Source: an uncultured Alteromonadaceae bacterium
GTDB lineage: Bacteria; Pseudomonadota; Gammaproteobacteria; Enterobacterales; Alteromonadaceae
Assembly: GCA_947501935.1 (NCBI GenBank)
Contig: CANMXU010000014.1
Coordinates: 1 to 64,000 of the forward strand
DNA length: 64,000 bases
Reading direction: 5' to 3'
Made by a program: the position numbers and the translations under genes. Position 1 is the first letter of the stretch. Each line of letters opens with the position of its first letter. The notes beneath the pieces are model-generated. The model was not told where the DNA came from and searched no databases. It saw only the letters and a program-made list of their open reading frames with translations. Shown piece by piece: positions 19,833-29,188 of this stretch.

Positions 19833-21170
19833 TTAGTTTAAAACGGCGACATTAACAAAAACAATGCTCAATAATATCGGGCAAACAAAACGTAAATAAT
19901 TTGCCCACAATTTAACGCTGGTACGTTCATTAATAGCCGCGTGTTCACGCAATTTATTACCACGCTGCCATAACCAACCAATAACAATAAAATAGAATAA
20001 GCACATTAACGGCTGAATAATGGTGGTTAGTACTTGAATAACTAAACCAAATAGTTGGTTGAAGAAACTAATAACCAATAAACTGGCACAAAATACAATT
20101 GCTGAAACCAACCAAGTAGCCTTTGTGCGAGAATGTTTTTTGTCGTCAACTAAGTAAGCTACCGGCACTTCAGTGACCGATATGGTTGAAGTTAATGCTG
20201 CGATACTCAGTAATGAGAAAAAAGCGCCAGCGACAATTAAACCCACATCACCCATGCTTTGAAAAAGTGTTGGTAGTACTTGGAAAATAAGTTGGTCTTC
20301 GCCAATAAGTTGGCCATTAGCAAATACTTCTTGGCCAGCGTGCTGAGCAACATATAACGCAGGAATAATCAGCAAACCTGCAAGAAAGGCGATAAAGGTA
20401 TCTAAGGCGGCGATAGAAAGCACTAACTTGCCTAAGTTTTTATCTTTTTTCATGTACGAGCCATAAACCATCATACCGCCAACACCGACAGACAATGAAA
20501 AGAACGCTTGTCCCATCGCTGAAACAACTAATTCAGGGTTAGTCACTTGGCTAAAGTCGGGAATTAAATATACCGCTAAACCTTCAGACGCACCGGGCTG
20601 TTGTAAAATATAGACAATTAAGCCAATGAGCATAAACAACAATAGTGGCATTAATCGTGACGACCATTTTTCAATACCAGCATTTACACCTTGATGAATA
20701 ATGCCAGCACCTAAGAAAATAAAAATGGGCGTGAATAATAAATTTCGCTCTATGCTCCAGGTGTTTAACCAAGTAGCTAATTCCATAAAACCCGCTATTT
20801 CAGCGAATGCGCCAAGAGCATGAGCTAACATCCAACCAGCGACTATGGTGTAAAAACTGAGCATCATAATTGCGCCGAGTAAACCGATTAATCCAGCAGC
20901 TTTACCTACTTTCGGCATGGTTTGTTGGCAAGCTTGCATTAGCGCCGATACTGAATTTTTTTGAGTTTGGTTACCTAAATAAATCTCGGCATATAATGCG
21001 GGAACTGCCAGTAATACCGTAACGATAAGATAAACAAATAAAAATGCTCCACCACCGTTATTAGCTGCTTGAGTGGGAAAGCCCCAAATATTGCCTAAAC
21101 CAATAGCTGAGCCGGCCGCGGCTAAAACAAAACCTAAACGGGAATGAAATGAATCTCTAATTACTGACAT
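19833..21170 (-). CDS. Neurotransmitter:sodium symporter (NSS/SNF) family transporter
   Basis: At 445 residues and about eleven or twelve helices, this is a LeuT-fold sodium-coupled symporter. The first helix carries the sodium- and substrate-binding motif AAAGSAIGLGNIWGFP, followed by NNGGGAFLFVYL. Bacterial members usually import amino acids such as leucine, tryptophan or tyrosine; no residue here lets me choose one. It is divergent from the YcbL-type hydrolase, with about 180 bases between the starts. Confidence 0.93.
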   Translation of the reverse strand: MSVIRDSFHSRLGFVLAAAGSAIGLGNIWGFPTQAANNGGGAFLFVYLIVTVLLAVPALYAEIYLGNQTQKNSVSALMQACQQTMPKVGKAAGLIGLLGAIMMLSFYTIVAGWMLAHALGAFAEIAGFMELATWLNTWSIERNLLFTPIFIFLGAGIIHQGVNAGIEKWSSRLMPLLLFMLIGLIVYILQQPGASEGLAVYLIPDFSQVTNPELVVSAMGQAFFSLSVGVGGMMVYGSYMKKDKNLGKLVLSIAALDTFIAFLAGLLIIPALYVAQHAGQEVFANGQLIGEDQLIFQVLPTLFQSMGDVGLIVAGAFFSLLSIAALTSTISVTEVPVAYLVDDKKHSRTKATWLVSAIVFCASLLVISFFNQLFGLVIQVLTTIIQPLMCLFYFIVIGWLWQRGNKLREHAAINERTSVKLWANYLRFVCPILLSIVFVNVAVLN

Positions 21171-21353
21171 ATAAATGCTGTGATGTGATATTTGTAACTG
21201 AGCTTACCGAGTTGCGCCTTTTTTGCAAAGCTTTTCGTGTAGTCTTTTGCTTCAAAAAAGCACAACATTGTTAAATTATTTATAGATATAGTGCCTTGAA
21301 AAACTTGATGGTACAATTGCGCGGTCTTCATTACTTACTGTAGAAAATCTCTT

Positions 21354-21998
21354 ATGTTGCAATACAAAATTATTCCGGTAACTCCTTTTCAGCAAAACTG
21401 CACTGTATTCTGGTGCGACGAAACTAAACAAGCAGCAATTATTGACCCCGGCGGTGATGCTGAACTTATTATTAGCGAGATTGCCAAGCTAAATGTTAAC
21501 GTGGTTAAAGTATTGTTAACTCATGCGCATATTGACCATGCTGGTGCAACGCAAGCAATTTCTAGCCACTTTAATATTCCGGTTGAAGGCCCACATAAAG
21601 AAGACCAATTTTGGATTGACCTTATTCCTGAGCAAAAAGACCGTTTTGGTTTTGCCGATGCAGAGGCCTTTACTACTGACCGTTGGTTAACCCAAGGGGA
21701 TACGGTAAGTTTTGGTAATATTGACTTGGAAGTTTATTTTTGCCCAGGACATACCCCAGGCCATGTGGTATTTTTTCATCGCCAATCACAACTTGCTCAA
21801 GTGGGCGATGTTATTTTTAGTGGCTCTATTGGCCGTACCGATTTTCCGCGTGGCGATCATGCAACCTTAATTCACTCGATTCGTGAAAATTTATTTCCGT
21901 TAGGGGATGAGGTTCGTTTTATTCCAGGTCATGGCCCGATGAGTACTTTTGGCAAAGAACGTCAATCAAACCCTTTTGTTGGCGACCATGTTTGCTAA
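21354..21998 (+). CDS. MBL-fold hydrolase, YcbL/glyoxalase II-like
   Basis: The 214-residue protein has the metallo-beta-lactamase zinc motif THAHIDHAGA, then a CPGHTPGH histidine, the bridging aspartate near VGDVIFSGSIGRTDFPRGD, and FIPGHGPMSTFG. Length and motifs match E. coli YcbL (215 residues), which has type II glyoxalase-like activity on S-lactoylglutathione in related bacteria. It lacks the long C-terminal helical domain of GloB. It is followed after 65 bases by the channel gene on the same strand, without a terminator between them, so an operon is possible. Confidence 0.9.
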   Translation: MLQYKIIPVTPFQQNCTVFWCDETKQAAIIDPGGDAELIISEIAKLNVNVVKVLLTHAHIDHAGATQAISSHFNIPVEGPHKEDQFWIDLIPEQKDRFGFADAEAFTTDRWLTQGDTVSFGNIDLEVYFCPGHTPGHVVFFHRQSQLAQVGDVIFSGSIGRTDFPRGDHATLIHSIRENLFPLGDEVRFIPGHGPMSTFGKERQSNPFVGDHVC

Positions 21999-22063
21999 TT
22001 AACTTTTAAGAACCGTCACTCTTTCATTTTATTAATGCTCTACTATCACCATAGGTTAACTTC

Positions 22064-22891
22064 ATGGCATCTGCTGTTTTACGCTGGCAAGCACGTTTAA
22101 AAAAAATAGACTCAAGTAATCTTTTTCAAGGGGTAGTTATAGCGGTAATTTTATTATCAGCGCTATTAATTGGTGCTAAAACCCATAACTTATCGCCAAC
22201 GTCGGTAGCGGTATTAGCAATGCTAGATAACGCTGTGACGATATTTTTTGTTTTTGAACTAAGCATTCGGTTTTTGGCTTGCAAAGAAAAAAAACAGTTC
22301 TTTAAAAGTGGCTGGAATATTTTCGACACCCTAATTGTTATTGGTAGTTTAATTCCAACCGGTGGTTCAGGGGTATTATTGGCGCGATTATTAAGAGTTT
22401 TTCGGGTATTACGTTTGGTGTCTATGGTGCCGGAGTTACGTTTACTGATTAACGCTTTATTAAAAGCTATTCCGCGTATGGGCTATATTGCCTTACTCAT
22501 GTTTGTAATTTTCTATATTTATGCCGCCATTGGTAGCATGACCTTTGAAAAAATTAATGAAACATTATGGGGCGATGTTTCCATTTCAATGTTAACACTG
22601 TTTCGGGTGGCAACTTTTGAAGATTGGACTGACGTAATGTATGAAACTATGGCGGTTTACCCGCTAAGTTGGATTTTCTACTTAAGCTTTATTTTCCTGA
22701 CCGCTTTTGTCTTTTTAAATATGATGGTGGGTACGGTTTTAGAAGTCATGAGCCAAGAGCATGAAAACTTTCGCGCTGAGGCTCACGGAGAAACAGGCGA
22801 AGGTGGAGAGCCAGCCAGTAGAGCGCAAATAGATAAGTTAGAAGGTGAACTTGCTGAAATTAAGCAATTATTGCAAAACCTGAAAAAATAA
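22064..22891 (+). CDS. Voltage-gated cation channel of the bacterial NaV type
   Basis: This 275-residue protein has the one-domain layout of NaChBac-type channels: S1-S4, pore helices, S6 and a C-terminal coiled coil (IDKLEGELAEIKQLLQNLKK). S4 carries four arginines at three-residue spacing in ARLLRVFRVLRLV. The pore segment reads FRVATFEDWTDVMY, and the selectivity filter T184-F-E-D-W-T-D190 has three acidic positions. Known sodium-selective members have the less acidic TLESWSM. Channels of this type act as tetramers in the inner membrane, often coupling sodium entry to motility or pH control. The ion preference here is not known. Confidence 0.92.
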   Translation: MASAVLRWQARLKKIDSSNLFQGVVIAVILLSALLIGAKTHNLSPTSVAVLAMLDNAVTIFFVFELSIRFLACKEKKQFFKSGWNIFDTLIVIGSLIPTGGSGVLLARLLRVFRVLRLVSMVPELRLLINALLKAIPRMGYIALLMFVIFYIYAAIGSMTFEKINETLWGDVSISMLTLFRVATFEDWTDVMYETMAVYPLSWIFYLSFIFLTAFVFLNMMVGTVLEVMSQEHENFRAEAHGETGEGGEPASRAQIDKLEGELAEIKQLLQNLKK

Positions 22892-23259
22892 CCCAACAGG
22901 AAATTGCGAGTTGACTAGAGCGTATTTATCTTTGTGGTACAAATTTTGTTCGAATTAAACGTGATTTAATCGAGGCGTAGCGATTGAAGTATAGTAGCTC
23001 TATATAAATGAGCTACAACAAAGAGTAAATCAGGTTTAAACGAATCGAAAGACAGCGTTCATTTGGTATATTTACTACGTTATCGCCTATTTATGTGGAA
23101 CAACCACACGACATAGACTCTGCCTTGTATAAAAACCAAATGAGCTGTTGCAAAAATGCACAGCAAAGTTCAACACTCTCTAGGTGTTTTTGAAAGCTTT
23201 AAGTGTTATAAATAGAGAAATTGAAAGGCAAAAAATACGATTTTTCTAGGAGATGTCGC
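22892..23259. other. Intergenic region holding structured repeat B
   Basis: This 368-base gap between the channel gene and the hybrid kinase contains no coding sequence. Most of it (about 22949-23147) is a diverged copy of the paired-arm element described at 56522-56831. The remaining 110 bases form the kinase leader, ending with AGGAG at 23248-23252. Confidence 0.7.
22949..23147. repeat. Structured intergenic repeat, copy B
   Basis: The element has two paired modules. Module 1 joins arms at 22949-22968 and 23026-23044, enclosing a perfect GTAGCTC/GAGCTAC hairpin (22994-23000 and 23010-23016) just before AACAAAG. Module 2 joins CAGC plus CATTTGGT (23053-23067) with ACCAAATG plus GCTG (23135-23147) and encloses a TGTGG/CCACA hairpin. 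The same layout, with different bases in the arms, occurs at 56553-56801. The terminal inverted repeats of that other copy are not evident here. No open reading frame is present. Confidence 0.75.
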
Positions 23260-26082
23260 TTGGCTGACAAACAACAAAACTTAATTTTAGCCGTACTTGG
23301 CTTATGTTTTGTCTGTTTTTATTCGAGCCTCACCTTTGCTAATGCCTCTTTTGATCAGCAATTAGCAACTATTCAAAACAGTGAAGACAAGCATCAAGCG
23401 CTTAATCTTGTCGAGCAACTTGCTCAAGCTAGTCAACTATCCTCATCACAATCTTATGCTCTGGTTTATGAAAAGGCCTTAATTTATTACCGTTTAGGCG
23501 AATTAGGCCAGGCCAAACAAATTATGGTTAAAGCGTTAACCATTGCCAGCAATAACTATTTACCTCGCCAACAAGCTGAAGCCGAAAAAATGATTGGGGT
23601 TTTTCATTATTTTAAAGGTGAAAACGCCCAAGCGCTGCAAAGGTACCAAAACTCGTTAAATTATTATCAGTCAATTGATGAGCCAATCAAGCAAGCCAAT
23701 TTGCTTAATAATATTGGTTTGGTTTATGGGGCAATGGGGGATATTAAAAATGCACTATTGCAATTTGAGTTGGCTGAACCTTTATATCAAAAGTTTGGCA
23801 GCATTGAAGATAAAAATGATGTTCGCCACAATATCGCAACCTTATATTTAAGGCTAAAGCGCTTTGATATTGCTATCGACATTTTTAATGAAGTGATTGA
23901 TAAACGCATTGAATTAAATGATCACAATGGCGCAGCGGAAGTTTACGGTAATTTAGGCACTACTTATAAACAAGCGGGGCAATATGAGCTTGCCCAAGAA
24001 TATTTATTAAAGTCACTTGATTATTACCAAGCCCACGACGACAGTTATAATTCGGCTTCACAATTACATAATTTAGCCGAATTGCATAACCAATTATCTC
24101 AGCCTAATATTGCGCTTGCATATGCTGAACAGGCAATTGCTTTGGCTAAAAAAGTTGAACATAAAATCGCTTATGCAGGTGCACTTTATAGTTTAGCAAA
24201 AGCTCAATTTCACCTTGGAAAATACCAACAGGCCAGTGAAAATTTAGCTCGTTCTGATCAAGCCTCTTTTGAAATGAGCTATCGTGATCAGTTAATAGAA
24301 AATTTAGCCCTTTTCGCTTTAATTCACACTGCCCTAGGGGATAATAGCCAAGCGCTTTCTGCCCACAATACCTATATTCAAGAAAGCAATAAAGTCGCCA
24401 ATGAAGCCTTAAATGAGCAGTTAGCAAAATATGACTCTAAACAATTAAAGCAGCAAGTTGAGCAGCTTCAACAACAAAAAAAATTACAGCAATTAGAAGT
24501 TGCGCAAGTAGACCAGCGTCGTAATTTTATTGTTATTTCCGTACTGTTATTATTTTTAAGTGCATTTTTCATTTTTCGTCGTAATGCCGAACGGCACTTA
24601 AAAGAAGCACTAAAATTAAAAGTACGTCAACGCACTAAAGAACTCGAAGATTTGATGGAAGACTTGCAAAAAGCGAATCAGGTAAAAAGCCAATTTCTAG
24701 CGAATATGAGTCATGAAATTAGAACGCCATTAACAGCGGTTATTGGTCAAGCCGAAGCCATAGTTCATGGTGACGTACCCGAAGAATACTTGCTTGAAGA
24801 AGTAGAGGTGATTCACGATAACAGTGTGCATTTATTAGAGCTTATTAATGACACCTTAGACTTAAGTAAAATTGAAGCCAATAAGCTCGAGCTTAATGTC
24901 ACCAGTACTGACTTACACCAAGTGATCCGTCAGCTTGAACAAATGTTTTTTGAACGTACAACCGCGAAAGGTTTAAGCTTTGAAATAGTGCACTCGCTGC
25001 CTAAACCTTTTGTTGTTAGTACCGACCACTTTCGCTTAAAACAGGTATTAATTAACCTCTGCTCTAATGCGGTTAAATTTACCGCTAAAGGCAAGGTGAT
25101 GATATCAATTGGGTTAGTTGATAAAAAACTTGTTTTTAAAGTAATAGATACCGGCATAGGTTTAGACAAACAGCAGCTCAGTAAAATATTTCAAAGTTTT
25201 ACTCAAGCTGATAGCAGCATTGCCCGAAAATTCGGCGGCTCTGGTTTAGGATTAAGTTTATCTGAGAAATTAATTAAATTAATGCATGGCAAAATACATG
25301 TGCAAAGCATTAAAAATCAGGGCAGCGTATTTACCGTCACCATTCCTTGTATTCAAGATGAAAAGTCAGACTCTGATAACCATTTAATGGTTAGTGAACA
25401 TCACAATATTGAGCCTTCAGCACTAAAGGGTAAAATATTAATTGCAGAAGATCATGTTGATAATCGCCGCCTTATCGCTCGTTTACTGAGTAAATTAGGT
25501 TTAGAAGTTATTGCCGCTGAAAATGGTCGTGAAGCGGTAGAGCTATGTAGAAAGCATCAACCGGATTTATTATTACTCGATATACAAATGCCAGAAATGG
25601 ATGGCATAGAAGCCTATACTGTTTTACGTGAGCAAGGTTACAAACAGCCAATTCTGGCGATAACGGCGAATGCGATGTCTCATGAAATTGCCCATTATTT
25701 AGCGATTGGATTTAATGGCCATTTGAAAAAACCGTTAGAGCGGAAGGTTTTTATCAATACTATCGCAAAATATTTTGATGTTAAGCAGCCTTTAGATGAA
25801 CTAGAAAATAGGCTAGAGCATGTCGATATTAGCGACTTAAAAGCGCAATTTATTCTTGGCTTAGAAAAAGACCAAGTACAAATGAAGCAAGCATTAACTG
25901 ATAATAATTTATTGATGTTAGCTGAACTTGCCCATCGCTTAGCCGGAGCGGCGCAAATGTTTGGCTTTGCTAACATATCGAAATACGCATTAGCTTTAGA
26001 GCACTCTATTAAAAACAATGGTATTGAAGAAATTGCCTTAAGCAGCGAGGTTTTATTTTCTGAGATTTCCGCACAGCTATAA
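23260..26082 (+). CDS. TPR hybrid sensor histidine kinase with receiver and HPt domains
   Basis: The 940-residue protein has a signal-like N-terminal helix (LILAVLGLCFVCFYSSLTFA), then about seven tetratricopeptide repeats (residues 35-385) likely in the periplasm. A coiled coil and a transmembrane helix (about 424-440) follow. The cytoplasmic part has HisKA (FLANMSHEIRTPLTAVIG), HATPase (NLCSNAVKFT, DTGIGLD, FGGSGLGLSL), a receiver (LLLDIQMPEMDG) and a C-terminal HPt domain (AHRLAGAAQMFG). I chose the TTG at 23260 because AGGAG at 23248-23252 is 7 bases away; an upstream TTG at 23221 lacks this support. No response regulator gene is adjacent, so the output partner is elsewhere. Confidence 0.93.
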   Translation: MADKQQNLILAVLGLCFVCFYSSLTFANASFDQQLATIQNSEDKHQALNLVEQLAQASQLSSSQSYALVYEKALIYYRLGELGQAKQIMVKALTIASNNYLPRQQAEAEKMIGVFHYFKGENAQALQRYQNSLNYYQSIDEPIKQANLLNNIGLVYGAMGDIKNALLQFELAEPLYQKFGSIEDKNDVRHNIATLYLRLKRFDIAIDIFNEVIDKRIELNDHNGAAEVYGNLGTTYKQAGQYELAQEYLLKSLDYYQAHDDSYNSASQLHNLAELHNQLSQPNIALAYAEQAIALAKKVEHKIAYAGALYSLAKAQFHLGKYQQASENLARSDQASFEMSYRDQLIENLALFALIHTALGDNSQALSAHNTYIQESNKVANEALNEQLAKYDSKQLKQQVEQLQQQKKLQQLEVAQVDQRRNFIVISVLLLFLSAFFIFRRNAERHLKEALKLKVRQRTKELEDLMEDLQKANQVKSQFLANMSHEIRTPLTAVIGQAEAIVHGDVPEEYLLEEVEVIHDNSVHLLELINDTLDLSKIEANKLELNVTSTDLHQVIRQLEQMFFERTTAKGLSFEIVHSLPKPFVVSTDHFRLKQVLINLCSNAVKFTAKGKVMISIGLVDKKLVFKVIDTGIGLDKQQLSKIFQSFTQADSSIARKFGGSGLGLSLSEKLIKLMHGKIHVQSIKNQGSVFTVTIPCIQDEKSDSDNHLMVSEHHNIEPSALKGKILIAEDHVDNRRLIARLLSKLGLEVIAAENGREAVELCRKHQPDLLLLDIQMPEMDGIEAYTVLREQGYKQPILAITANAMSHEIAHYLAIGFNGHLKKPLERKVFINTIAKYFDVKQPLDELENRLEHVDISDLKAQFILGLEKDQVQMKQALTDNNLLMLAELAHRLAGAAQMFGFANISKYALALEHSIKNNGIEEIALSSEVLFSEISAQL

Positions 26083-26659
26083 AAGTAATTTATAGCAATT
26101 AAGCTTATTTGTTCATTTTAGCAATGCCATGGTGCCTGCTAAATCAATATGCTCTTATCATGCAGGGGCTGTTGATCTTTATTTAACCTCAGCTCGGGTT
26201 AACAAATTATTCTATAGTGTCTCTTTTACTTATTTCGCTGTTAAGTTTTCTTGCAATACGCCCCTAAGAATGGGGAAGGTAGAGCGACGTATGAACTAAA
26301 GCCGAGACCTGCTATTGACGCGTAAATTCACCTTTAACTAAGTAAAACTATCGCACTTTAGTTACTCATTAAAATACTCATTTAAATATTCATCTATATT
26401 TCAATCAATTAAAAATATCTTAACCAGAGTTGAGGTTATTTAATTTGAGCCAAATCACTAACACTAGCCCAAGCTTTGTTTACATTGTCATACATTAAAG
26501 TTACATCAATGTTCTTGTTGTGCTCGATATATCAGTAGCTATTTTTTATACTTAACAAAAAGTTGCTTAGCAAGTGGTAATAATGTTGGTTTATAAACAT
26601 ATATCACTTGAATGGCATTGGTAGCACGCTCGCTACAATAGCCAAAAGGGGTTAAGAAG
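26083..26659. other. 577-base intergenic region with an isolated repeat end
   Basis: No gene is apparent between the hybrid kinase and the DUF5916 gene. The segment is AT-rich and contains a single copy of the terminal sequence AGGGGCTGTTGATCTTT at 26164-26180, with no matching right end. I see no convincing terminator for the kinase. Confidence 0.6.
26164..26180 (+). repeat. Isolated terminal-repeat sequence of the 56522-56831 element
   Basis: Seventeen bases, AGGGGCTGTTGATCTTT, are identical to the left terminal inverted repeat of the element at 56522-56831. I found no opposite-orientation partner in the following 480 bases, and the paired arms are not recognisable. This may be a decayed copy or a solo end. 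Confidence 0.7.
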
Positions 26660-29137
26660 TTGCCAAGTTTGATTCTTCATTATGTTAAGAAGGCCAGTGG
26701 TAAAGTTTTATTACTGGCTTTACTCATTAACTTGCTCAGCTTTAGTGCTTTAGGTGAGGAAGATGAGCCTGAAAAAGACTTGGAGGTGGTTGACTCAGCC
26801 ATTAGTGCTTTTGACCCACGTAACATTGAAACCCTATCGCTGACCGTACTAGATAAACCACCAATTATTGACGGTGAATTAAAAGACCCGTTCTGGGCTA
26901 AATCTGATGTACTGAAAATCAAAATGGAGTTTTATCCTGAGCGATTTGGCCGAGCAATAGTAGATACTGATGCTTTAATTGGTACCACCGGTACTCATGT
27001 TTATTTTGCTTTTAATGCCTATGATCCTGATATATCTCAGCTTAGAACAGCAATAAGAGAGCGCGATGGTATTAAAGAAGACGACTATGTTTCAGTTGTT
27101 ATCGACCCAACGGGGAATTTACGCCGTAAATACGAATTTAGAGTAAATCCTAGCGGCTCTATGTCAGATGTATTGCAAAATACTATAAGTGATCGATACA
27201 TTTACGATTGGGATACTGACTGGCAAGCCGCGGCCAAAATAACCCCTAAAGGCTATTTGGTTGAAATTGCCATTCCGATTGATTCATTAAAACAACCCAA
27301 TTTAGGCCTTGATGAAAAAAATACTTGGGCGCTGATTCTTAAACGTAGTTACCCAAGAAACGTTGATCGCACCATGGGCACTGTTTATATTATTCATCCG
27401 CCTAATATCGCAAAAACTTACGCCCAGCAGCGTGCTGAGTCAAAAGGCACTTCGATAGAGAAAATATTTGCTCAAAAAAAATCTTTTAACCTTGAAGCTT
27501 ATGCGATTGCTCATCCCAATGAAGAACGAAGCTTGCCGACCGGCTTTGAACAAGTCGCTTCTCAAGAGGTGTTAGATGTTGGTTTTGATACCAGCATTAG
27601 TATTGCAAGTGCTACTAAACTGGCCATTACGGTCAACCCTAATTATACCGAAGTAGAAGCTGATATTTTAAGAGACAGTATTAATAATCCGTTTAATGTT
27701 TTCCAACCAGAAAAACGAAAATTCTTTCAAGATAATATCGAACAATACTCAACGCTATTGCCTCTGGTATATACCCGTAATCTTATTGAACCGGTTTTTG
27801 GCATCAGCTTCTCTAATGAGGGGAAAAAGTCATCTGGCAATATTTCTTGGATCAGAGACTTACAAACTACGTTAGTGATGCCCGATAATTTAGGCTCTGA
27901 ACAGGTCGAGCTCACCAGTTTTGCTAATGAAACAGCATCACTACGTTATATTACGGCTGATAAAGGCAGTGCTTATGGTGCGTTGGCAACTTATCGAAAT
28001 GGCGATGACTATAACAATACCGTTATTTCAACTGATGGCTTAATTAACCTAGGTCTTGATGATAAGTTGCGTTACCAGCTGTCATATTCCAAAACAAATT
28101 ATACCCCGCTATTTGCTGATAATTTATGTTCACAAGCGGGGTGTGTAGATGTGCCAGAGCAGCAACAAGAATGTTTATTAGGAGAGTGTGCGTTAAATGC
28201 TTATGTATTACGGGCAAGCCCTGAGCGGACATTAGAAGATTATGCTTTACAAATTAAGTATAAACATACCAGTGAAAAAACACTTTTTTGGGCGAACTAC
28301 TTTGACGTTGGCACTGACTTTCGTGCCGATTTAGGTTTTGTTAAACGTGTTGATTACAGGCTTTACAATGTTGCTTACGGCCGTAATTGGTATTTTCAAA
28401 CTTTTAAACAAGATAAAGGAAAGTCTCGAGGCCGAGTATATGCGGTTTTATCAGCACTTAATTCCAGGGATGGTGACAAAATTGAGCGCAGTGTTGACTT
28501 ATGGGCAGAGTTTCGCGGTAGCTATCAAACTGTTTTTCGCCCGGGGATTCGCATTAAAGAGCGGGCAGTAAATCGCATTAACCAAGCCTCTTTAGACTTG
28601 GGCGATAATGCGCCATTATTCTCTGAAAAGTACCTACAATGGTATTTAGAAACAGCGCCTTATAGCCAAATAACCATGGGACTTGATGGCCGCTACGGTG
28701 AAATTGCTGATCCTGAAAATATGGTGCTTGGTACCATGTTAGAATTAAAACCTAGGGTTAAGTTTATTTATGAGAATATTCAGTTTGATATTATGCATAC
28801 CTTTCGAGATTATCAACTAGATAAAAGCAGACTCTATTTAGAGAACTTTTCAACCTTTACCTTAGCGATGCGCTCATCTGAAAATACTATTAATCGCTTA
28901 TTAATTAAAATTGATAGCACCAAGCGAGATGCCGAACGATTTTTAGCTGATGTAGAAAATGCAGAGCTTGAAGCTGAGTTAGAATTTACCCACATTCGAG
29001 AGTTGTCAAAGCAGCTGACATTGCTTATTGGCGCAAAGGTTGGTCAAGAGCATGATGTTTTTTATAATCGAGACTACACCAATAAAAGAGAGGCTTATAT
29101 TCGGTTGAATTACAACTTTGAAAAAGCCTACTTTTAA
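26660..29137 (+). CDS. DUF5916 / CBM9-like outer-membrane-type protein
   Basis: The 825-residue protein starts with a signal peptide (VLLLALLINLLSFSALG). A carbohydrate-binding family 9-like domain follows (about residues 60-250; PPIIDGELKDPFWAKSD, RVNPSGSMSD). The DUF5916 region begins with AITVNPNYTEVEADI and NVFQPEKRKFFQDN, and the rest is rich in aromatic alternating strands that look like a beta barrel. The function of this marine family is unknown; surface polysaccharide or peptide binding is often suspected. The start is TTG at 26660 with AAGGGG 8 bases upstream. The preceding hybrid kinase might regulate it, which is inference from position. Confidence 0.85.
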   Translation: MPSLILHYVKKASGKVLLLALLINLLSFSALGEEDEPEKDLEVVDSAISAFDPRNIETLSLTVLDKPPIIDGELKDPFWAKSDVLKIKMEFYPERFGRAIVDTDALIGTTGTHVYFAFNAYDPDISQLRTAIRERDGIKEDDYVSVVIDPTGNLRRKYEFRVNPSGSMSDVLQNTISDRYIYDWDTDWQAAAKITPKGYLVEIAIPIDSLKQPNLGLDEKNTWALILKRSYPRNVDRTMGTVYIIHPPNIAKTYAQQRAESKGTSIEKIFAQKKSFNLEAYAIAHPNEERSLPTGFEQVASQEVLDVGFDTSISIASATKLAITVNPNYTEVEADILRDSINNPFNVFQPEKRKFFQDNIEQYSTLLPLVYTRNLIEPVFGISFSNEGKKSSGNISWIRDLQTTLVMPDNLGSEQVELTSFANETASLRYITADKGSAYGALATYRNGDDYNNTVISTDGLINLGLDDKLRYQLSYSKTNYTPLFADNLCSQAGCVDVPEQQQECLLGECALNAYVLRASPERTLEDYALQIKYKHTSEKTLFWANYFDVGTDFRADLGFVKRVDYRLYNVAYGRNWYFQTFKQDKGKSRGRVYAVLSALNSRDGDKIERSVDLWAEFRGSYQTVFRPGIRIKERAVNRINQASLDLGDNAPLFSEKYLQWYLETAPYSQITMGLDGRYGEIADPENMVLGTMLELKPRVKFIYENIQFDIMHTFRDYQLDKSRLYLENFSTFTLAMRSSENTINRLLIKIDSTKRDAERFLADVENAELEAELEFTHIRELSKQLTLLIGAKVGQEHDVFYNRDYTNKREAYIRLNYNFEKAYF

Positions 29138-29148
29138 ACGTTAATTAT

Positions 29149-29183
29149 ACTGCTTACTGCTTACTGCTTACTGCTTACTGCTT
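29149..29183. repeat. Heptanucleotide tandem array (ACTGCTT)x5
   Basis: Five perfect copies of ACTGCTT fill the 51-base gap between the convergent stops of the DUF5916 gene (29137) and the YHYH gene (29189). No conventional terminator is visible there. Confidence 0.95.
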
Positions 29184-29188
29184 AGCTA

